From: Solimonas sp.
GTDB lineage: Bacteria; Pseudomonadota; Gammaproteobacteria; Nevskiales; Nevskiaceae
Length of the DNA stretch: 60,484 nt
NCBI GenBank assembly: GCA_030149365.1
Contig: JASBRP010000036.1
Location: 1-60,484, forward strand
Direction of reading: 5' to 3'
Shown: positions 9,376 through 17,723 of the stretch, piece by piece
Position numbering within the stretch: position 1 is the first letter of the stretch
Layout of the letters: each line of letters begins with the position of its first letter
Program-made: the position numbers and the translations under genes
The notes under the pieces: model-generated
The model's database searches: none
What the model was told of the DNA's origin: nothing
The model's input: the letters and a program-made list of their open reading frames with translations, nothing else

Positions 9376-10740
9376 ATGTTCGACAACCTCACGACGCGCC
9401 TTGGCCGCGTCCTCGACTCCATCCGCGGCCAGGGCCGCCTCACCGAAGAACAGGTCACCGCCGCCGCCCGCGAGCTGCGCATGGCCCTGCTCGAGGCCGA
9501 CGTGGCCCTGCCGGTGGTCAAGGAGTTCATCGACAAGGTCAAGACCCGCGCCCTGGGCGCCGAGATCCTGCAGTCGCTGACCCCCGGCCAGCAGTTCCTC
9601 AAGATCGTCCAGCAGGAGCTGACCGAGACCCTCGGCGGCAATGCCGAGCCCCTGAACCTGCGCCAGCAGCCGCCCGCCATCATCCTGATGGCCGGCCTGC
9701 AGGGCTCGGGCAAGACCACCAGCACCGGCAAGCTGGCGCTGTGGCTGAAGGAGCGCGAGAAGAAGAACGTCGTCGTCGTCTCCGCCGACGTCTACCGCCC
9801 GGCCGCCATCGAGCAGCTGCGCATCGTCGCCGGCAACATCGGCGTCGAGTGGTTCCCCTCCGAGGTCGGGCAGCAGCCGGTGGCCATCGCCCAGGCAGCC
9901 CTGGCCCATGCCAAGAAACAATATGCCGATGTCCTGATCGTCGACACCGCCGGCCGCACCACGGTCGATGAGGCGATGATGAAGGAGATCGCCGAGCTGC
10001 ATGCGGCGCTGAACCCGGTCGAGACCCTGTTCGTGGTCGACAGCATGACCGGCCAGGACGCCGCCAAGACCGCCAAGGCCTTCGGCGACGTGCTGCCGCT
10101 GACCGGCGTGATCCTGACCAAGGTCGACGGCGACTCCCGCGGCGGTGCCGCACTGTCGGTGCGCCAGGTCACCGGCCGGCCGATCAAGTTCCTCGGCGTC
10201 GGCGAAAAGTCCGACCGCCTGGAGATCTTCCACCCGGACCGTATCGCCAACCGCATCATCGGCCAGGGCGACGTGCTCGGCCTGATTGAGGAGACGGCCC
10301 GCAAGGTCGACCACGAGAAGGCCCAGAAGCTCGCCGAGAAGCTCAAGAAGAACAAGGGATTCGACCTCGCGGATTTCCGCGAGCAGATGCTGCAGATGCA
10401 GAACATGGGCAGCATGCAGTCGATCCTGGAGAAGCTGCCGGGCGGCGCGCAGATGCAGGAGCAGCTCAAGAGCGTGGACGCCGAGAAGCAGGTCCGCCGC
10501 ACCGTCGCCATCATCAACTCGATGACCCGGCAGGAGCGCCGCTTCCCCGACCTGATCAAGGCCTCGCGCAAGCGTCGTATCGCCGCCGGCGCCGGCGTGG
10601 AAGTGCAGCAGGTCAACCAGCTGCTGCGCCAGTTCGAGACCACCAAGGACATGATGAAGAAGTTCGCGGGTGGCGGCATGGCCAAGATGATGCGCAGCCT
10701 CGCCGGGCGCCTGCCGCCGGGCATGATGCCCAAGCGCTGA
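9376..10740 (+). CDS. ffh: signal recognition particle protein Ffh
   Basis: A 454-aa SRP54 GTPase that binds signal sequences and 4.5S RNA and targets ribosomes to FtsY. The N domain (1-90) leads to the G domain with GLQGSGKTT (G1), VSADVYRP, DTAGRT and TKVDGDSRGG. The methionine-rich M domain (about 300-454) includes EQMLQMQNMGSM and ends in GRLPPGMMPKR. In E. coli ffh is adjacent to rpsP; here 28.5 kb intervene. A TAGAAT -10-like hexamer lies at 9334. Confidence 0.98.
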   Translation: MFDNLTTRLGRVLDSIRGQGRLTEEQVTAAARELRMALLEADVALPVVKEFIDKVKTRALGAEILQSLTPGQQFLKIVQQELTETLGGNAEPLNLRQQPPAIILMAGLQGSGKTTSTGKLALWLKEREKKNVVVVSADVYRPAAIEQLRIVAGNIGVEWFPSEVGQQPVAIAQAALAHAKKQYADVLIVDTAGRTTVDEAMMKEIAELHAALNPVETLFVVDSMTGQDAAKTAKAFGDVLPLTGVILTKVDGDSRGGAALSVRQVTGRPIKFLGVGEKSDRLEIFHPDRIANRIIGQGDVLGLIEETARKVDHEKAQKLAEKLKKNKGFDLADFREQMLQMQNMGSMQSILEKLPGGAQMQEQLKSVDAEKQVRRTVAIINSMTRQERRFPDLIKASRKRRIAAGAGVEVQQVNQLLRQFETTKDMMKKFAGGGMAKMMRSLAGRLPPGMMPKR

Positions 10741-10745
10741 TTTCC

Positions 10746-11249
10746 ATGCTCAAGCGCCTGGCAGTACTGCTGTGCCTGTTGTGCCTGCCCTCGGCGCAGG
10801 CGGCGACGATCGGCGACATGGCCCCCGAGGCGGCCGGTGTCGTGCTCAGCGGGCCTGAGGGCATCAAGCTCAGCTCGCTCAAGGGCCGCGTGGTGATCGT
10901 GGACTTCTGGGCCTCCTGGTGCGGTCCCTGCATCCAGGCCATGCCCGAACTGGACGAGATGCGCGCGGACCTGCACAAGAAGGGCTACGCCGAGAAGTTC
11001 GAGATTCTGGGGGTCAGCATCGACCGCAACGTCGAGGATGCCCGCCGCTTCGCCAAGGCGCGCCCGGTGACCTATCCGCTGGTGGTGGACCAGCTTGGCT
11101 TCGCGCCGAAGTTCTATGAGGTCTGGCGCCTGCCGGCGACCTATCTCGTGGCGCAGGACGGCCGCATCTCCATGGTCTACCACGGCTACGGCGCCGGTTT
11201 CACCGAAGACCTCAAGCAGCGCGTCATCGCGCTGATGAACAAGAAATAG
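10746..11249 (+). CDS. periplasmic thioredoxin-like (TlpA/ResA type) protein
   Basis: A 167-aa protein with a cleavable signal peptide (LLCLLCLPSAQA, cleavage near residue 19). Its redoxin fold has the active site WASWCGPC at about residue 55 and a cis-proline segment RLPATYLV near 130. It is probably a periplasmic thiol-disulfide reductant, for cytochrome c maturation or general thiol repair. It starts 5 bp after ffh and ends 1 bp before modE, so it may be cotranscribed with both, which is unusual company. Confidence 0.9.
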   Translation: MLKRLAVLLCLLCLPSAQAATIGDMAPEAAGVVLSGPEGIKLSSLKGRVVIVDFWASWCGPCIQAMPELDEMRADLHKKGYAEKFEILGVSIDRNVEDARRFAKARPVTYPLVVDQLGFAPKFYEVWRLPATYLVAQDGRISMVYHGYGAGFTEDLKQRVIALMNKK

Positions 11250-11250
11250 C

Positions 11251-12063
11251 GTGCCCGCAAAAAGGGCCCTCAGCGTCAGCGGCAGCCTGCAGCTGGAGGC
11301 CAGGGGCGGCAAGCTCGGCAGCCAGCGCTGGATCGAGCTGCTGGCGGCCATCGGTGAGACCCGTTCCATCACCCACGCCGCCAAGGCCGTGGGCCTGAGC
11401 TACAAGGCCGCCTGGGATGCCGTGGAATCCATGAACAACCTGTCCGACCGGCCGCTGGTGCAGCGCGCGGCCGGCGGCAAGGGCGGCGGCGGCACCACGC
11501 TGACGACGCGCGGCGAGCAGCTGGTGCGCACCTACGGCGCCGTCGCCGACGAACACCAGCGCTTCATCGACCGGGTCAACGGCCTGCTCGGCAACGCCGA
11601 GGCCGACCTGCGAATGCTCCGGAGGTTCACCATGCTCACCAGTGCCCGCAACCATTTCTCCGGCAAGGTCGTGCGCATCAAGACCGGCGCCGTCAACGAC
11701 GAGGTGGAACTGGAGCTCTCCGGCGGTGATCGCCTGGTGGCCATCGTCACCCACGACAGCGTCGAGACCCTGGGCCTGAAGAAGGGCGTGGAAGCCCTGG
11801 CCCTGGTCAAGGCCTCCTGGGTCATCGTGGCCCTGGACGAGGGGCCGGCCATGAAGCTGTCCGCGCGCAACCGCCTGCGTGGCAGCGTCACCAAGCTGAC
11901 ACGCGGCGCCGTCAACAGCGAGGTGGTCATCGGCCTCAAGGGCGGCAACTCGGTGGTCGCCACCATTACCAACGCCAGCGTCGAGGAGTTGGGTCTGGCC
12001 GAGGGCAAGGCGGCCAGCGCCATCATCAAGGCCTCCAGTGTGATCCTGGGCGTCGCTGCCTAG
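11251..12063 (+). CDS. modE: molybdate-responsive transcriptional regulator ModE
   Basis: A 270-aa regulator. The N-terminal winged helix (about 1-115) has the LysR-like HTH ITHAAKAVGLSYKAAWDAV. Two tandem Mop molybdate-binding domains follow (about 130-196 and 203-268; SARNHFSGKV and SARNRLRGSV start them). The start is GTG 11251, one base after the redoxin stop. ModE with bound molybdate represses the molybdate transporter; a matching box lies at 14197-14220 upstream of modA. It is convergent with modC. Confidence 0.95.
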   Translation: MPAKRALSVSGSLQLEARGGKLGSQRWIELLAAIGETRSITHAAKAVGLSYKAAWDAVESMNNLSDRPLVQRAAGGKGGGGTTLTTRGEQLVRTYGAVADEHQRFIDRVNGLLGNAEADLRMLRRFTMLTSARNHFSGKVVRIKTGAVNDEVELELSGGDRLVAIVTHDSVETLGLKKGVEALALVKASWVIVALDEGPAMKLSARNRLRGSVTKLTRGAVNSEVVIGLKGGNSVVATITNASVEELGLAEGKAASAIIKASSVILGVAA

Positions 12064-12073
12064 GGATCGCTGC

Positions 12074-12706
12074 TTACTCCTGCAGGCGTCCGGCGTCCAT
12101 CCGCATCACGCGATCTGCCAGGTAATCCACCTCGGCGGTGGCATGCGTCACGTAGAGCATTGGCAGCCTGGTTTCTTCCTTCATCCGCCGCAGGAAGGGC
12201 AGGATCTGCAGCTTGAGGCGCTCGTCCAGCGAAGACAGTGGTTCGTCCAGCAGCAGCAGGCGCGGCGAGTAGAGCAGGGCACGGCCGAGGGCCACGCGCT
12301 GGCGCTCGCCGCCGGAGAGCTGTGCCGCGCGGCGGGTCACCAGCGGTCCGATCTCCAGCAGGTCCAGCACCGGCTGCAGTTCGAAGCGCCGCTGTGCCGG
12401 CTCCAGGCGCCTGTAGCCGTAGAGCAGGTTGTCGCGCACGCTCAGGTGCGGGAACAGCTGCCCATCCTGGAACACCAGGCCGAAGTGCCGTTGCCAAGGC
12501 GGCACGAAACAGCCGGCACCGCAGAGCGTCTCGCCGTCGAACTGGATCGACCCGGCCTGCGGTTTCAGCAGCCCCGCCAGCAATGCCAGCAGCGTGCTCT
12601 TGCCGCTGCCCGAAGGGCCGCAGATGCCGGTTACACCCGTGCCGAAATCCGCCTGCGCCTGCAGCCGGAATGCGCCGCGCCGGAAGTCGAGGTCAATGCT
12701 CAGCAT
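12074..12706 (-). CDS. modC: molybdate ABC transporter ATPase ModC, short form without Mop domain
   Basis: A 210-aa ABC ATPase with Walker A GPSGSGKST, Q-loop in LVFQDGQLFPHLSVRDNL, signature LSGGERQR, Walker B LLLLDEPLSSLD and H-loop VTHAT. Typical ModC proteins are about 350 aa because of a C-terminal Mop (TOBE) domain; this one stops right after the ATPase fold. It overlaps modB by 14 bp. With ModB and ModA it imports molybdate, and possibly tungstate. Confidence 0.93.
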   Translation of the reverse strand: MLSIDLDFRRGAFRLQAQADFGTGVTGICGPSGSGKSTLLALLAGLLKPQAGSIQFDGETLCGAGCFVPPWQRHFGLVFQDGQLFPHLSVRDNLLYGYRRLEPAQRRFELQPVLDLLEIGPLVTRRAAQLSGGERQRVALGRALLYSPRLLLLDEPLSSLDERLKLQILPFLRRMKEETRLPMLYVTHATAEVDYLADRVMRMDAGRLQE

Positions 12707-13397
12707 GCGGCTTGTAGCCCAGCAGGCGTTCGGCGCGCCGGTTGATCAGGTGCGCCGCCACCAGTGCGGCCGTGGCCAGCACGATCGACAGGATGGCCAG
12801 CCGCTCTGCGGCGGCTTCACCGCCCGGTACATGCGTGTAGCCATAGATCGCCAGGGGGATGGTGCGCGTCTCGCCGGGAATGCTGCCGACGAAGGCCATG
12901 GTGGCGCCGAACTCGCCCAGGCTGCGGCTGAAGCACAGCACCAGTCCGGCGACGATGCCGGGCAGGGCCAGCGGCAGGGTCACGCTGAGGAAGACCTGCC
13001 AGGGCTTGGCGCCCAGCGTGCTGGCTGCCTGCTCCAGGCGACGGTCGATCATGGCGAAGGCCAGTCGCAGGGGCTGCACCATCAGCGGGAAGGCCATCAC
13101 GGCCGAGGCCAGCACCGCGCCCTTCCAGGTGAAGGCGATGCTGATGCCGAAGCTCTCGTTGAGCCAACGGCCGATCAGCCCCTGGTTGCCCAGCAGCAGC
13201 AGAAGCAGGTAGCCCGGCACCACGGGTGGCAGCACCATCGGCAATTGCACCAGCACCTCCACGGCCAGCTTGGCCCGCGAGTCACGCCGCGCCAGCCACC
13301 AGCTCGTGGCGACGCCTAATGGCAGGCAAAGCAGGGTGGCCCAGAACGCGACTTTCGCGGACAGCCACAGCGCGGTCAGTTCGTCGGGCGAGAACAC
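12693..13397 (-). CDS. modB: molybdate ABC transporter permease ModB
   Basis: A 234-aa inner-membrane permease with five to six helices. The cytoplasmic EAA loop is LEQAASTLGAKPWQVF followed by LPLALPGI, and the ModB-typical SLGEFGATMAFVG is present near residue 155. It begins one base from the modA stop and overlaps modC, so modA-modB-modC is a single translationally coupled unit. Confidence 0.95.
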   Translation of the reverse strand: MFSPDELTALWLSAKVAFWATLLCLPLGVATSWWLARRDSRAKLAVEVLVQLPMVLPPVVPGYLLLLLLGNQGLIGRWLNESFGISIAFTWKGAVLASAVMAFPLMVQPLRLAFAMIDRRLEQAASTLGAKPWQVFLSVTLPLALPGIVAGLVLCFSRSLGEFGATMAFVGSIPGETRTIPLAIYGYTHVPGGEAAAERLAILSIVLATAALVAAHLINRRAERLLGYKPHAEH

Positions 13398-14168
13398 TCA
13401 GGGCCTGGGTGAGTCGGGCAGGGTAAAGCCGTACTTGCGGAAGATCGCCGCAGCCTCCGGCGAGGAGCGCACATACTGCAGGAATTCACCGCCCTCGGCA
13501 CGCCCGCCCTTCACCAACGCCGCCGGGTAGACCACCGGCTTGTGGCTGCCGGCGGGGAAGCTGGCCACCACCTCCACCTTGCTGCTGATCGCCGCGTCCG
13601 TGGCGTAGACGATGCCCAGCGGGCACTCGCCGCGCTCGACGAAGGATAGGGCGGTGCGCACGTCGTCGGTGCCGACGATGCGGCCGGAGAGCTTGTCCCA
13701 CCAGCTCAGCGAACTCAGCGCTTCCTTGGCGTAGATGCCCACCGGCACCACGCCGGGTTCACCCGTGCAGAGCTTGCCCTTGAAAGCCGCGGCCAGGTCG
13801 AAGCCACGCTCCATCCTAACCTCGGGCGAGCGACCCTTGGGCGCGATCAGCACCAGCGTGTTGCCTAGCAGCGAGCTGCGGCTTCCGGGGACGAGCGACT
13901 TGCGCTGCTCCAGGTAATCCATCCAGTTCAGGTCGGCGGACATGAAGACATCGGCCGGTGCACCGGCTTCCACCTGCTTGGCCAGGGCCGACGAGGCGCC
14001 GAACACCAGCACCGGCGCCGGCTGGCCGGTCTTCTCCCAGGCCGCCCCGATGTCGGTGACGGCATTGGTCAAGCTGGCCGCGGCGTAGATGCGCGCCGGG
14101 TCGGCGGCGCCGGCCGTGGCGGAGCAGATCAACAGCAGTAGCGACAGCAGTCTGTTCTGGAGACGCAT
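13398..14168 (-). CDS. modA: molybdate-binding periplasmic protein ModA
   Basis: A 256-aa periplasmic binding protein with a signal peptide (LLSLLLLICSATAGA, cleavage near residue 21). Family hallmarks follow: YAAASLTNAVTDIG, FGASSALAKQVEAGAPADVF, LVLIAP and VGIYAKEAL. It is the first gene of modABC, transcribed away from the porin at 14256. The ModE box lies 29-52 bp upstream of its start. Confidence 0.95.
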   Translation of the reverse strand: MRLQNRLLSLLLLICSATAGAADPARIYAAASLTNAVTDIGAAWEKTGQPAPVLVFGASSALAKQVEAGAPADVFMSADLNWMDYLEQRKSLVPGSRSSLLGNTLVLIAPKGRSPEVRMERGFDLAAAFKGKLCTGEPGVVPVGIYAKEALSSLSWWDKLSGRIVGTDDVRTALSFVERGECPLGIVYATDAAISSKVEVVASFPAGSHKPVVYPAALVKGGRAEGGEFLQYVRSSPEAAAIFRKYGFTLPDSPRP

Positions 14169-14196
14169 GGTGGAGCACCGGGGCTTGCGGAGATTT

Positions 14197-14220
14197 CGAT
14201 ATATAGCGTTTTATATAACG
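14197..14220. promoter_or_regulatory. ModE-binding box
   Basis: Arms CGATATATA and TATATAACG separated by six bases form a near-perfect palindrome matching the known ModE operator pattern. It sits in the 87-bp divergent region between modA and the porin gene, so ModE could control both directions. Confidence 0.85.
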
Positions 14221-14255
14221 ACATCCGCTGTCAAACAGAAAATCCCAGGGAGCTT

Positions 14256-15554
14256 GTGGTGAGTCATCGTTTCCCGGCCGGCTTGGCCGCGCTGTGCGCC
14301 TTACCCCTGCTGTCCGCCGTGCCGGCCGCCTCTGCCGCCGATGAACTGCTGGAGACCCTCGCGCGCAAGGGCGTGATCACGATGGAGGAGTACGAGAAGC
14401 TCAAGGCTTCGCGCAAGGCGACGCCCGTGGTCAACACCGACGACGGCTTCCGCGTGGTGTCCGGCGATGGCACCGCCAGCATCCAGGTCGGCACGCTGCA
14501 GCAGCTCGACTTTGCCGTCTACCAGGACGAACCCGGCTATGACCTGCCGGACGGTAGCTAGATGCGCCGCTCCCGCATCTCCGTGGGCGGCACCTTCCTG
14601 AAGGACTGGAGCTATCGTGCCGAGTATGAGTTTGCCGGCACCACCGGCGTCACGGACGCGTTCGTCGCCCACAACGGCTACAAGCCGCTGGTCGTCACCG
14701 CTGGCAACTTCAAGGTGCCCTTCGGCATGGATGCGCTCGCGGCAGACAAGAGCGTTGCCTTCATGGAGCGCGCCATGTCCTGGGGTTTCGTGCCCTCGCG
14801 GGCGCCGGGCCTGATGGTCAGCAGCTCCGGTGCCAACTGGACCGTGGCGCTGGGCGCTTTCGGCGAGCCGGTGGCCACGGCCCAGGCCGGCGATGAAAGC
14901 TTCAGTGCAGTGGGCCGGGTGACCTGGGCGCCGATCCTCGGCGAGAACCGCGTCTTGCACCTGGGCTTGGCGGCCCAGCTGCGCAACCCCACCCAGGACA
15001 CGCCGGCGGCCATCGCCTTCAAGCCGGAATCCAACCAGGTACCCGCCGCCCAGCGCCTGGTCAACACCGGCAACATCGCGGATGCGGACCTGATCAACGT
15101 GCAGGGTCTGGAACTGGCATGGCAACAGGGCGCTCTTTCCGCCCAGGCCGAGTACACGTTCCTGCAGCTGGATCGCAAGACGGGCTCCTTGCTGGGCTTC
15201 TCCGGTGGGTATGCGCAATTGGCCTGGACCTTGACCGGCGAGGGACGGCGCTACAAGGCCGACCGCGGTGTTTTCGAGGGGGTGCGGCCGGCGAGCAATT
15301 TCGGAAAGGACGCCGGCTGGGGTGCCTTTGAAGTAGCCGCGCGCTACAGCACGGCCGACCTGGAGGACAAGAACGTCCGCGGTGGCACCGAGGACAACGC
15401 CGCGCTGGCCTTGAACTGGTACCTGAATCCTTTCGCTCGCGTGAGCTTCAATGCCATCAAGGTGCTGGGGGCAGATGGCCGCACCGGCGCCAGTGCCGCG
15501 CTGAATGGCAAGGAGCCCACGATCTTCCAGATGCGCCTGCAACTGGCGATCTGA
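14256..15554 (+). pseudogene. OprO/OprP-type porin interrupted by an in-frame TAG
   Basis: One continuous frame of 432 codons has a single TAG at 14559-14561. The first part (101 aa) holds a signal peptide (ending SAVPAASA), a short coiled region (LLETLARKGVITMEEYEKLK) and the first beta strand. The second part (330 aa) resumes immediately as RRSRISVGGTFLKDWSYRAE, the strand that follows DGxELRRAR in phosphate/pyrophosphate-selective porins, and ends in an outer-membrane-type strand (FQMRLQLAI). The start is GTG 14256 or 14259 after AGGGAG. One substitution (for example GAG to TAG) would explain the stop. A recent nonsense mutation, readthrough or a base-call error are all possible. The shared ModE box suggests an oxyanion (molybdate) role. 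Confidence 0.8.
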
Positions 15555-15580
15555 TCCCGGCTGGACGGAGGCGTCACCGA

Positions 15581-15613
15581 GCGCCCAGACTTTCCTGCCT
15601 GGGCGCTTTTTTT
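15581..15613 (+). terminator. Rho-independent terminator of the porin gene
   Basis: 8-bp stem GCGCCCAG / CTGGGCGC, 10-nt loop, followed by seven T residues. Confidence 0.85.
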
Positions 15614-15643
15614 GTGCCGATGCCTAGCCGGGCAGGGCATTCC

Positions 15644-15680
15644 CTACGACCAAAGTCGTAGTCCCTATCTCGGATACCGC
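15644..15680 (+). promoter_or_regulatory. shared promoter element, copy 1 (ATP-grasp operon)
   Basis: A perfect 7-bp inverted repeat, CTACGAC-CAAA-GTCGTAG (15644-15661), is followed after 9 bp by CGGATACCGC. The same arrangement, 27 of 37 positions identical, precedes the adhesin gene at 19026-19062. It ends 73 bp before the ATG of the ATP-grasp gene. It probably combines an operator with the core promoter. A LuxR/NarL-type regulator is encoded at 30323-30964. Confidence 0.6.
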
Positions 15681-15753
15681 GTAGCGCCGCGGCGGCGGAA
15701 CATGACCGTTACCCATCGACAGGGGACGTTCGCGAGCGTCCCAGGAGCCGCCC

Positions 15754-16689
15754 ATGATCTGGTATCTGGTCACTGCAGCACACGCCTACACGGTCAGCGA
15801 GCACCTGCGTGGCGACTGGGGTGCCGCGCTGCGCAAGCCCATGGTGGTCATGCCCTATGAGCTGCTGACGCGCATGCCGGTGCTGCCGCAGGGCAGCTAC
15901 ATCTTCTCCGACCTGGAGCGGCTTGACGCCATGCCGCGCAAGGTCCTCGGCAAGCTCTGGAACGGGCTGCAGGCCAACGGCTGCCGCATGCTCAACCACC
16001 CGGAGCGCAGCCTGCGGCGGCTGGAACTGCTCGATGCCCTGCATGCGGACGGCAGCAACCGCTTCCGCGCCTTCCGCGCCGACACCCCTGGCGAGCCCTG
16101 GCGTTACCCGGTCTTCCTGCGGCAGGAGAAGGAGCACAGCGGCGCGCGCAGCCCCTTGCTGCATGACCTGCAGTCAGTACGCGAGGCCATGCTGCAACTG
16201 GTGCTGGCCGGGCATGCCCTGGCCGACCTGCTGGTGGTGGAGATGTGCGATACCTCCGACCCGGACGGTATCTACCGCAAGTATTCGGCCTTCCGCATCG
16301 GCGATCACATTGTTCCCCGGCATGTGCTGTTCAGCCGCAAGTGGATGCTGAAGGACATGGACCTGCTGGAGCCGACGCATCGCGCGGAGACGCGCGACTA
16401 CTGCCAGAACAATCCGCACGAAACCGAACTGCGCCGCCTGTTCACCCGCGCTCAGATCGACTACGGCCGCATCGACTACGCGCTGGACCGCGACGGCCGC
16501 ATCCAGGTCTGGGAGATCAACACCAACCCGCAGATCATGCGCGCGCCGCAGGCCTATCCGGAGGGCGTCCGCCACTTCCACCAGGCCTTTGCCGAGCGCT
16601 ACCTGGAAGCGATGCGGTCCATCGACAGCGGCGGGGAAGAATCGACCGACGCCGGCTGGCCGTGCCTGGCCCAGGCGCTGGTCGCCTGA
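15754..16689 (+). CDS. ATP-grasp-fold protein of unknown substrate
   Basis: A 311-aa soluble protein. The C-terminal half looks like an ATP-grasp domain: the segment IDYGRIDYALDRDGRIQVWE followed by INTNPQI matches the E-x-N metal/ATP motif of RimK/D-Ala-D-Ala-ligase-like enzymes (about residues 230-265). FRAFRADTPG, at about 107, and the lysine-rich ATP-binding strands are less typical. Such enzymes form amide or ester bonds through an acyl phosphate. The start has AGGAG 6 bp upstream. It is first of a three-gene operon (20 bp to the GNAT-like gene) under the same promoter element as the adhesin, so a cell-surface modification role is inferred. Substrate unknown. Confidence 0.75.
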   Translation: MIWYLVTAAHAYTVSEHLRGDWGAALRKPMVVMPYELLTRMPVLPQGSYIFSDLERLDAMPRKVLGKLWNGLQANGCRMLNHPERSLRRLELLDALHADGSNRFRAFRADTPGEPWRYPVFLRQEKEHSGARSPLLHDLQSVREAMLQLVLAGHALADLLVVEMCDTSDPDGIYRKYSAFRIGDHIVPRHVLFSRKWMLKDMDLLEPTHRAETRDYCQNNPHETELRRLFTRAQIDYGRIDYALDRDGRIQVWEINTNPQIMRAPQAYPEGVRHFHQAFAERYLEAMRSIDSGGEESTDAGWPCLAQALVA

Positions 16690-16709
16690 GGCAGGAGAGG
16701 GGCACGGAC

Positions 16710-17723
16710 ATGACCGATGAACTGCAGCTGCGGCTGGCCCTGCCGCAGGACGCACCCGCCATCACCGCCTGCGTGCGCGCCGTGCGCGGCCAGGAGTATC
16801 CCAACCGCCTGCTCTATGCGCCCGAGGAACTGGCCCAAGCCATCGCCGGCAGCCGGCTTGTATTCGCCCTGGCAGTGCTGCCGTCTACCGGCGAGGTCGC
16901 CGGCCTGGCGGCGCTGGAGCCTTCGCCTTACGGCCGCACCGGAGAGCTCGGCGTGCTGATGGTGCTGCCGTCGCTGCGCCGCCGCTATGTCGCCGACGAA
17001 ATGCGCCTGCTGCTGGTTGCCTGGGCACGCGACAATGGCCGGCGCGGCCTCTGGGGTGAAGTCCTCGCTCCGCACCAGGGTGCGCCGGACACCGCCTGTG
17101 TCTCGCAGCGCTTCACCGAGAATGCGAAGCTCGTTCCCTGCGGCATCGCACTGGGCCTATGGCCGGGGCCTGCTGGCGAGCGGCAGAGCTTCGTCCGCTA
17201 TGCGCGCCCGCTGCCGCCCGATTCCGTGCCCACGGTCTGCCGCCTGCCCATCCGGCACCGCGTGCTGGCAAAGGACATCCTCGACCGGCTCTGCTGCCCC
17301 GTGAGCTTCCAGGACGACAGCCCGGCCAGTGGCACCGGCATCCTGGATGCCCGGCGTGAAGAAGGTCTCCGTTCCTGGGTGCTCGCCGTTCCGCGTATCG
17401 GTCGGGATAGCGCCGCGGAACTGCTGGTCGCCATCTGGCGCCTCCAGTCCGATCCCGGCGTGGCCTGCGCGCACCTGGAACTGCCGCTGGCACAGCCGGG
17501 TGCCAGCCTGCTGTGCGAACTGGCCGAAGCCAGGGGCTTCTTCTTCTCTAGCGTCACGGCGGAGCCCTTCGCCGACGGGCCGGGACTGCGGCTGCAGTGG
17601 CTGGCAGAGTCCGTAGAGCCCCGGGAACTGGTGCTGATCAACCCCCTGGCGCGGCGAATCGCCGAATACCAGGCCCAGGAGCAAGCCCGTGTGCAGGCCC
17701 GTGTCATGGCGGTGGCGGCATGA
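16710..17723 (+). CDS. GNAT-like two-domain protein
   Basis: A 337-aa protein. The N-terminal part (about 5-150) has the strand-helix order of GNAT acyltransferases (LRLALPQDAPAITACVRAV, then GVLMVLPSLRRRYVADEMRL), but the acetyl-CoA pyrophosphate loop Q/RxxGxG/A is not evident. The C-terminal part (about 200-320, with AELLVAIWRLQSDPGVACAH and EARGFFFSS) resembles a second, degenerate GNAT-like half; as I recall, it resembles GNATs fused to or linked with signalling ATPases. The ATG at 16710 has AGGAGAGG 9 bp upstream. The stop overlaps the next start (ATGA). Function unassigned. Confidence 0.65.
   Translation: MTDELQLRLALPQDAPAITACVRAVRGQEYPNRLLYAPEELAQAIAGSRLVFALAVLPSTGEVAGLAALEPSPYGRTGELGVLMVLPSLRRRYVADEMRLLLVAWARDNGRRGLWGEVLAPHQGAPDTACVSQRFTENAKLVPCGIALGLWPGPAGERQSFVRYARPLPPDSVPTVCRLPIRHRVLAKDILDRLCCPVSFQDDSPASGTGILDARREEGLRSWVLAVPRIGRDSAAELLVAIWRLQSDPGVACAHLELPLAQPGASLLCELAEARGFFFSSVTAEPFADGPGLRLQWLAESVEPRELVLINPLARRIAEYQAQEQARVQARVMAVAA

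Noticed and set aside
16245..16709. Upstream extension of the GNAT-like frame into the ATP-grasp gene
   Set aside because: It overlaps the ATP-grasp coding sequence; the ATG at 16710 with AGGAGAGG upstream explains translation.
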